A DNA stretch of 64,000 nt from Gnetum montanum (taxonomy: Eukaryota; Streptophyta; Gnetopsida; Gnetales; Gnetaceae): contig MNCI01017655.1 of NCBI GenBank assembly GCA_015680685.1, forward strand, positions 852,294-916,293, in the 5' to 3' direction. The notes below the pieces were generated by a model. It was not told the origin of the DNA. It did not search any database and was given only the letters and a program-made list of their open reading frames with translations. A program made the position numbers and the translations under genes. Shown in pieces: positions 59,850-64,000 of the stretch. Within the stretch, counting starts at the first letter, position 1. Every line of letters starts with the position of its first letter.

Positions 59850-60620
59850 AAGCAAAGATCAAGCAAAAATAATCATTGAGCAAGTCCACAAAGGACTGTG
59901 TGAAGGTCACATAACACCTAAGGTAATTGTAGCAAAAATCAAACAACTAGGATACTATTGGCCTTACATGGAAAGTAATTGCATCTTGAAAGTCAAAATG
60001 TGCAACACTTATCAATAGCATAGTAATTTAATGCATGTGCCACCAACTGAATTACATATAACACAAATCACGTGGCTATTCCAATGCTGGGGCCTAAACA
60101 TCATCAAACCCATAACACGTAAGTCCTCTGTAGGGCATAACTTTGTAATAACTACAACAGAATATTTCATCAAGTGGGTTAAAGATATTCTACTTAGGTA
60201 GATGACATTGCAATAGGTTTGCAAGCTCATGTTGGGTAACATAGTCATCCATTTCAGCTTGCCCATGACCATAGTGATGGATAATGAACCATAGTTTAGC
60301 AACAATGAAACCCAAGAATTTTGTGAGCACTTCGGCATCAAGCACTCCTTTTCATTGTCATGCTACCCTTAGGCAAATGGCCAAGTGAAGGCTACTAACA
60401 AGTTCATCATCAAACTTCTCAAGAAGATGCTAAGCAATAGCAAATGACAATGGCATGAGCAACTAGTCTATGCACTTTGGACCTACCACACAATGCATCA
60501 AATAGCAATAGGTATAACGCCTTATAGCCTCATCTACAAATCTAAAGTATTTTTGCCACTTGAATTGCAAGTTCCATCACTTTGGGTAATCCTCTCAGAC
60601 TTCATTGACAAAGGTTAAAA
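59850..60620 (+). pseudogene. Integrase (element C), two catalytic residues lost
   Basis: A degenerate zinc region (VHKGLCEGH, LGYYWPYM, CNTYQ) is followed by the core. WGLNIIKPI has Asn for the first catalytic Asp; IVMDNEP, a TAG and FSNNETQEF keep the second Asp; YP, TAG, ANGQVKATNK has Lys for the catalytic Glu. Then WHEQLVYALWTYHT and ITPYSLIYKSKVFLPLELQVPS complete the core. Two of three catalytic residues are gone, and TAG replaces a conserved Gln twice. Traces of the C-terminal part continue to about 60930. Confidence 0.85.
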
Positions 60621-60969
60621 TAAAAAATTGAGAACCATAGACCTTGACTTAATACAAGAGGAGTGAATTTGTATGCCTAATCACATCAAGTGGTATCAAG
60701 AAAGGTAATGACAAAAGCATCATCACAACTAACATCAGTGCTTGATCAAGAGAGGGGACCTAGTCCTCAAGGCCATTTGTGAACCCATAGATAAATTCTT
60801 ATCTAACTAGGAAAGGTTTTTCTTGGTCACTAAGGCCTACGACAACAAAGCATTTAAGCTTGCTGATCAAGACACAAACAAGTTTGTTAATCTAGTAAAC
60901 CATTTGTACTTCAAGTCATACTATATCTAGCATGTAGCACTACACACCAATGAAGCAAGGTAAGCCCTC

Positions 60970-61300
60970 ATTTTCTATGATGTTAAACTAGCATAGAGGT
61001 CCACTATAATTATAAACTAGCATAGGTCATTCTTAGGTCAAGACATTAAACTGGCACAACACATCCGCTAAGACTATAAACTGGTTGTTCATCATGACTT
61101 TAAACTAGTAGTTCACCATAACTCTAAAGTGGCATAGCATATCCACTAAGACATTAAACTAGCATAGAGCAGTTTGCTAGACTATAAGCTAGCACAACAT
61201 GGTCTACTAGGATCTTAAACTAGGCCCAGCAATCTACTAGGACCTTAAATTGGTAAAGCCATGGTCTACCAAGACCTTAAATTGGGTTTGCAATTAGTCA
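60970..61300 (+). repeat. CTTAAACTAGCA repeats after integrase
   Basis: About ten units of 30-35 bp with the core AC(C/A)TTAAACTAGCAxA, related to the array at 48130-48690 on the other side of the pol domains. Confidence 0.8.
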
Positions 61301-62015
61301 TTAATAACTCTTTTCATCCTTCTATAAGTAAGTGAGTGAGCATACTACAACTCTCCTCCTACACCAAATGAGTGAGCACACTATAGTTCCAAAATAAAGC
61401 ACTTGCAATTTATGCAACCTATGTCACTAATGTGGCCTTCTACATTTTGTCATCTATAGTCTATTTGCATTTATGTATTGTATGGTTTTCTTGTCTTCTC
61501 AAGGTTGTATTTGTGGGATGAAGCCCTAGGCAATCATACAAAGGTACATCCCTTCACAACAACAAGTCACCACATTTCTCCGATATGCATGCTTGGACTA
61601 GCTAAATCTCTTAAGAGTGCATATCCCTATTATCCCATTAGAGCCTACTCACATATACTTCTACATCCCAATACCCTTTCATTCCCTACATAGCAAAGAT
61701 TGCAAGCCTTTTTGATGCTCACATGCTGTAACCATATGGCACCCTCTTCATATCAAGCTTCAAAGCCCAAGGTAGACATAACATGAGTCATCCCATGGGG
61801 AGCCTATTTTAGCTAGTTAAATCCCAAGCATATGTAACATAAGTCATCCTAGGGAGGAAACATCTATCATATAGACATGATACATTTTTTCCAACAACAA
61901 AGTAAAGCCCATCTAGTGATACACAACTCACTTGATGGGAAGAACTTCATAGTAAGCATTTAGTAACATGCAAAGCCCAAAGAAGGTTCACCCTAGCAAA
62001 AAAAAGATGGTGGGG

Positions 62016-62063
<48 letters not shown>

Positions 62064-62478
62064 TNCTAAGAAATCCAATAGTAGAATATTTTCATAGCCA
62101 GCCCAACCTTAAACCTGTGCCTTAACTCTCTCACAAGCACTCCAATGAGAGGTCAATATTTTCAAGGACAAGTCACTTTGGTATCATGGTCACCACAAAC
62201 CATGATGTTCTTGCATCATAATATCCTATTTTCATCTTATCTCTCCTTTTTACCCGTAGCACATCACCTACACCTTTTACTCTCACTTCTCACCTACCAT
62301 TTAGTATGCCACTATTCATAACACTCTTTGGGCACAGTGAAACGATATATGATCACTCAATCAAGAGCAATGTTGGTGCCAAGTCTTCTATAGTGTTTTG
62401 CTATTCTTTGTTGACATCTCTCAAGTCACTCCTCTAGACATTAATAAAGAGGAACCAATGAAGCACTACTAAATCTAG
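61301..62478 (+). other. 3' spacer of element C
   Basis: No gene. G7 followed by a (GA)n microsatellite at 62012-62059, a single N at 62065. A clear polypurine tract directly before the LTR is not seen; AAAGAGGAA at 62447-62455 is a weak candidate. Confidence 0.6.
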
Positions 62479-64000
62479 ACTATGGCTTTCCGATTGCAAT
62501 TTTGGTAAAGTGTTGAGACTATGCTCATCCCCAATTAAGAGCATAGTTAACCTCTTGTGGAGAGCATAGTCAACATGAAGGCTAGCTTTTTGCAATTTTT
62601 TCCAAGTGTTGACACTATGCTCTTCCCTAAATGAGAGCATAGTCAGCCTCTCATGGAGAGTGTAGTTAGCATGAAGGCTAGTTTATAATTTTTTTCTAAG
62701 TATTGACACTATGCTCTCCCCTAGGTGAGAGCATAGTCAACCTCTCATAGAGAGCATAGTCAACATGAAGGCCAATTTTTTATAATTTTTTTTCTAAGTG
62801 TTGATACTACGCTCTCCTCCAAATGAGAGTGTAGTTAGCCTCTTGTGGAAAGTGTATTTAGAACTAAGGCCAGTTTTCACAATTTTTTCTAAATGTCAAG
62901 ACTATGCTCTCTCCTAATTGGGAGCACAATTAGCCTCTTGTGAAGAGTGTGGTCAACATGAAGGCCATTTTTTAAAATTTTCTCTAAGTATTGAGACTAT
63001 GCTCATTCCCAGTTGAAAGCGTAGTCAACCTCTTGTGGAGAGCATAATTAACATAAAGGCCAATTTTTTGCAACTTTTTTCTAAGTGTTGACACTACGTT
63101 CTTCCCCAGTTGAGAGCTTTGTCAACCTCTCATGAAGAGTGTAGTTAACATGAAGGCTAGTTTTTGCAAATTTTTTTCTAAGTGTTGAGACTACACTCAT
63201 CCTTAGTTGAGAGCGTAGTCAGCCTCTCATGGAGAGCATAGTCAACACGAAGGCTAGTTTTTGCAATTTTTTTCTAAGTGTTGAGACTATGCTCACTCCT
63301 AGTTAAGAGCGTAGTCAACTAGAATACTCTCTGGTGACTTCCACAACACAATAAGGTTGCTTAGCTTAACTCTAGAACATAGTTAACTCACCTTTGATGA
63401 GCATAGTTGGAAAAAAACTTTCTTTTTTCTATCCCCTTTTGCCCTAAAATTGTAACTACACTTGACCCCATGCAAGATCATGGAGAGCGTAGTCTCTAGC
63501 TTTCATTTTTTAGGTACCTTGCAGTCTTCTCAACACACACATCTGGTTGGCAATGTAGTTACAATCTCATAGTTTTGCAAAGTTAAATAGAGCATAGCAA
63601 AGCACAACACCATTAGCCTAGTGGAGAGCATAGTCCTAGCCATCCCCTCTACCATGTGGCAACCATCCCGTATTTTTCACTAACCCTAAACCTATCAATA
63701 CTTGCATCCTCAAATTTTTTAGGGTTGGAAAAATCTAAGTGCTTGGGACAAAACTAAATGCATTTTGGCAAATCAAAGATAGGCAAAGTTGTAAGCCACC
63801 ATAGAGCCCCACAACCTAGTAGAACACCATAGCCAATGGTGCACTATGGTGGACAACCTAATAGATGCAGACACCATAGCAGAACACTAGTCTTCATGGC
63901 TAAACACCTGAAAGATTGTGACTACACTATCCACTATGCCTATTATACACCATGTACCTTCTAACCCTTTTTGGTGTTAACTACACTCAAACCCATTTGG
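62479..64000 (+). repeat. 3' LTR of element C (first ~1.5 kb)
   Basis: Aligns with 41479-43074 to the last base of the window, so about 380 bp should lie beyond. Nine ~96-bp units occupy 62495-63335, as in the 5' LTR. More CpG-containing versions (CTACGCTC, GAGAGCGTAGTC) survive here than in the 5' LTR. Confidence 0.85.

Larger units (their letters stand above)
41479..64000 (+). mobile_element. Giant Tat/Ogre-like Ty3 element C (3' LTR runs off window)
   Basis: Plus strand: long LTR, primer site, repeat-rich leader, gag, protease, an antisense pseudogene block, RT, RNase H, a second RNase H, integrase, spacer and the start of a 3' LTR. The second RNase H and the size point to the Tat lineage, to which Ogre belongs. 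The apparent length of about 22.9 kb is likely inflated by 3.2 kb through the duplication at the gap. All domains are damaged. Confidence 0.85.

Overview
The window is repeat-dominated nuclear DNA of a seed plant. It holds no intact host gene, no tRNA or rRNA and no CRISPR. Nearly everything recognisable is a decayed LTR retrotransposon or a fragment of one: Athila-like and Tat/Ogre-like Ty3 elements, a chromovirus remnant, a Ty1/Copia element and solo LTRs, nested in AT-rich sequence. The species cannot be named from the sequence. There are assembly gaps at 19447-19503 and 55012-55513.

Layout. 1-6183: 5' part of an Athila-like element (A1, minus strand) with integrase, RNase H, RT, protease, gag, a tRNA-Asp-type primer site and the 5' LTR. 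6184-11134: AT-rich, no gene, with a 24-bp minisatellite. 11135-18852: an LTR of a second family (B, tRNA-Met primer site) split in two by a complete but pol-less Athila-like element (A2, 11556-18663). 20690-33080: a large diverged inverted repeat (arms D1 and D2) with a 7.1 kb Copia element (23302-30378) between the arms; a Tat-type solo LTR sits inside the Copia. 33560-35800: a decayed protein gene with transposase-like hallmarks. 36027-37513: two adjacent solo LTRs (A3, then B). 40440-41470: gag, primer site and LTR of a chromovirus. 41479-64000: a giant Tat/Ogre-like element (C, plus strand) running off the right edge.

Element C is the most interesting part. It has long LTRs built of about nine 96-bp units, each holding a hairpin, then gag, protease, RT, two RNase H domains and integrase. 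Between protease and RT, in antisense, lies a long intron-bearing pseudogene whose first part looks like an FCP1/NIF (CTD-phosphatase, HAD-type) domain, apparently a captured host gene. The 2.7 kb on either side of the large gap are nearly identical and end exactly at the gap edges, so this duplication is probably an assembly artefact.

No element looks able to move by itself: every pol has stops, frameshifts and mutated catalytic residues. The decay is patterned. Many in-frame stops are TAG where a Gln codon (CAG) is expected, and CpG sites in palindromes and primer sites have become TpG or CpA, as expected for long-methylated plant repeats. Alignments, identities and boundaries were judged by eye.
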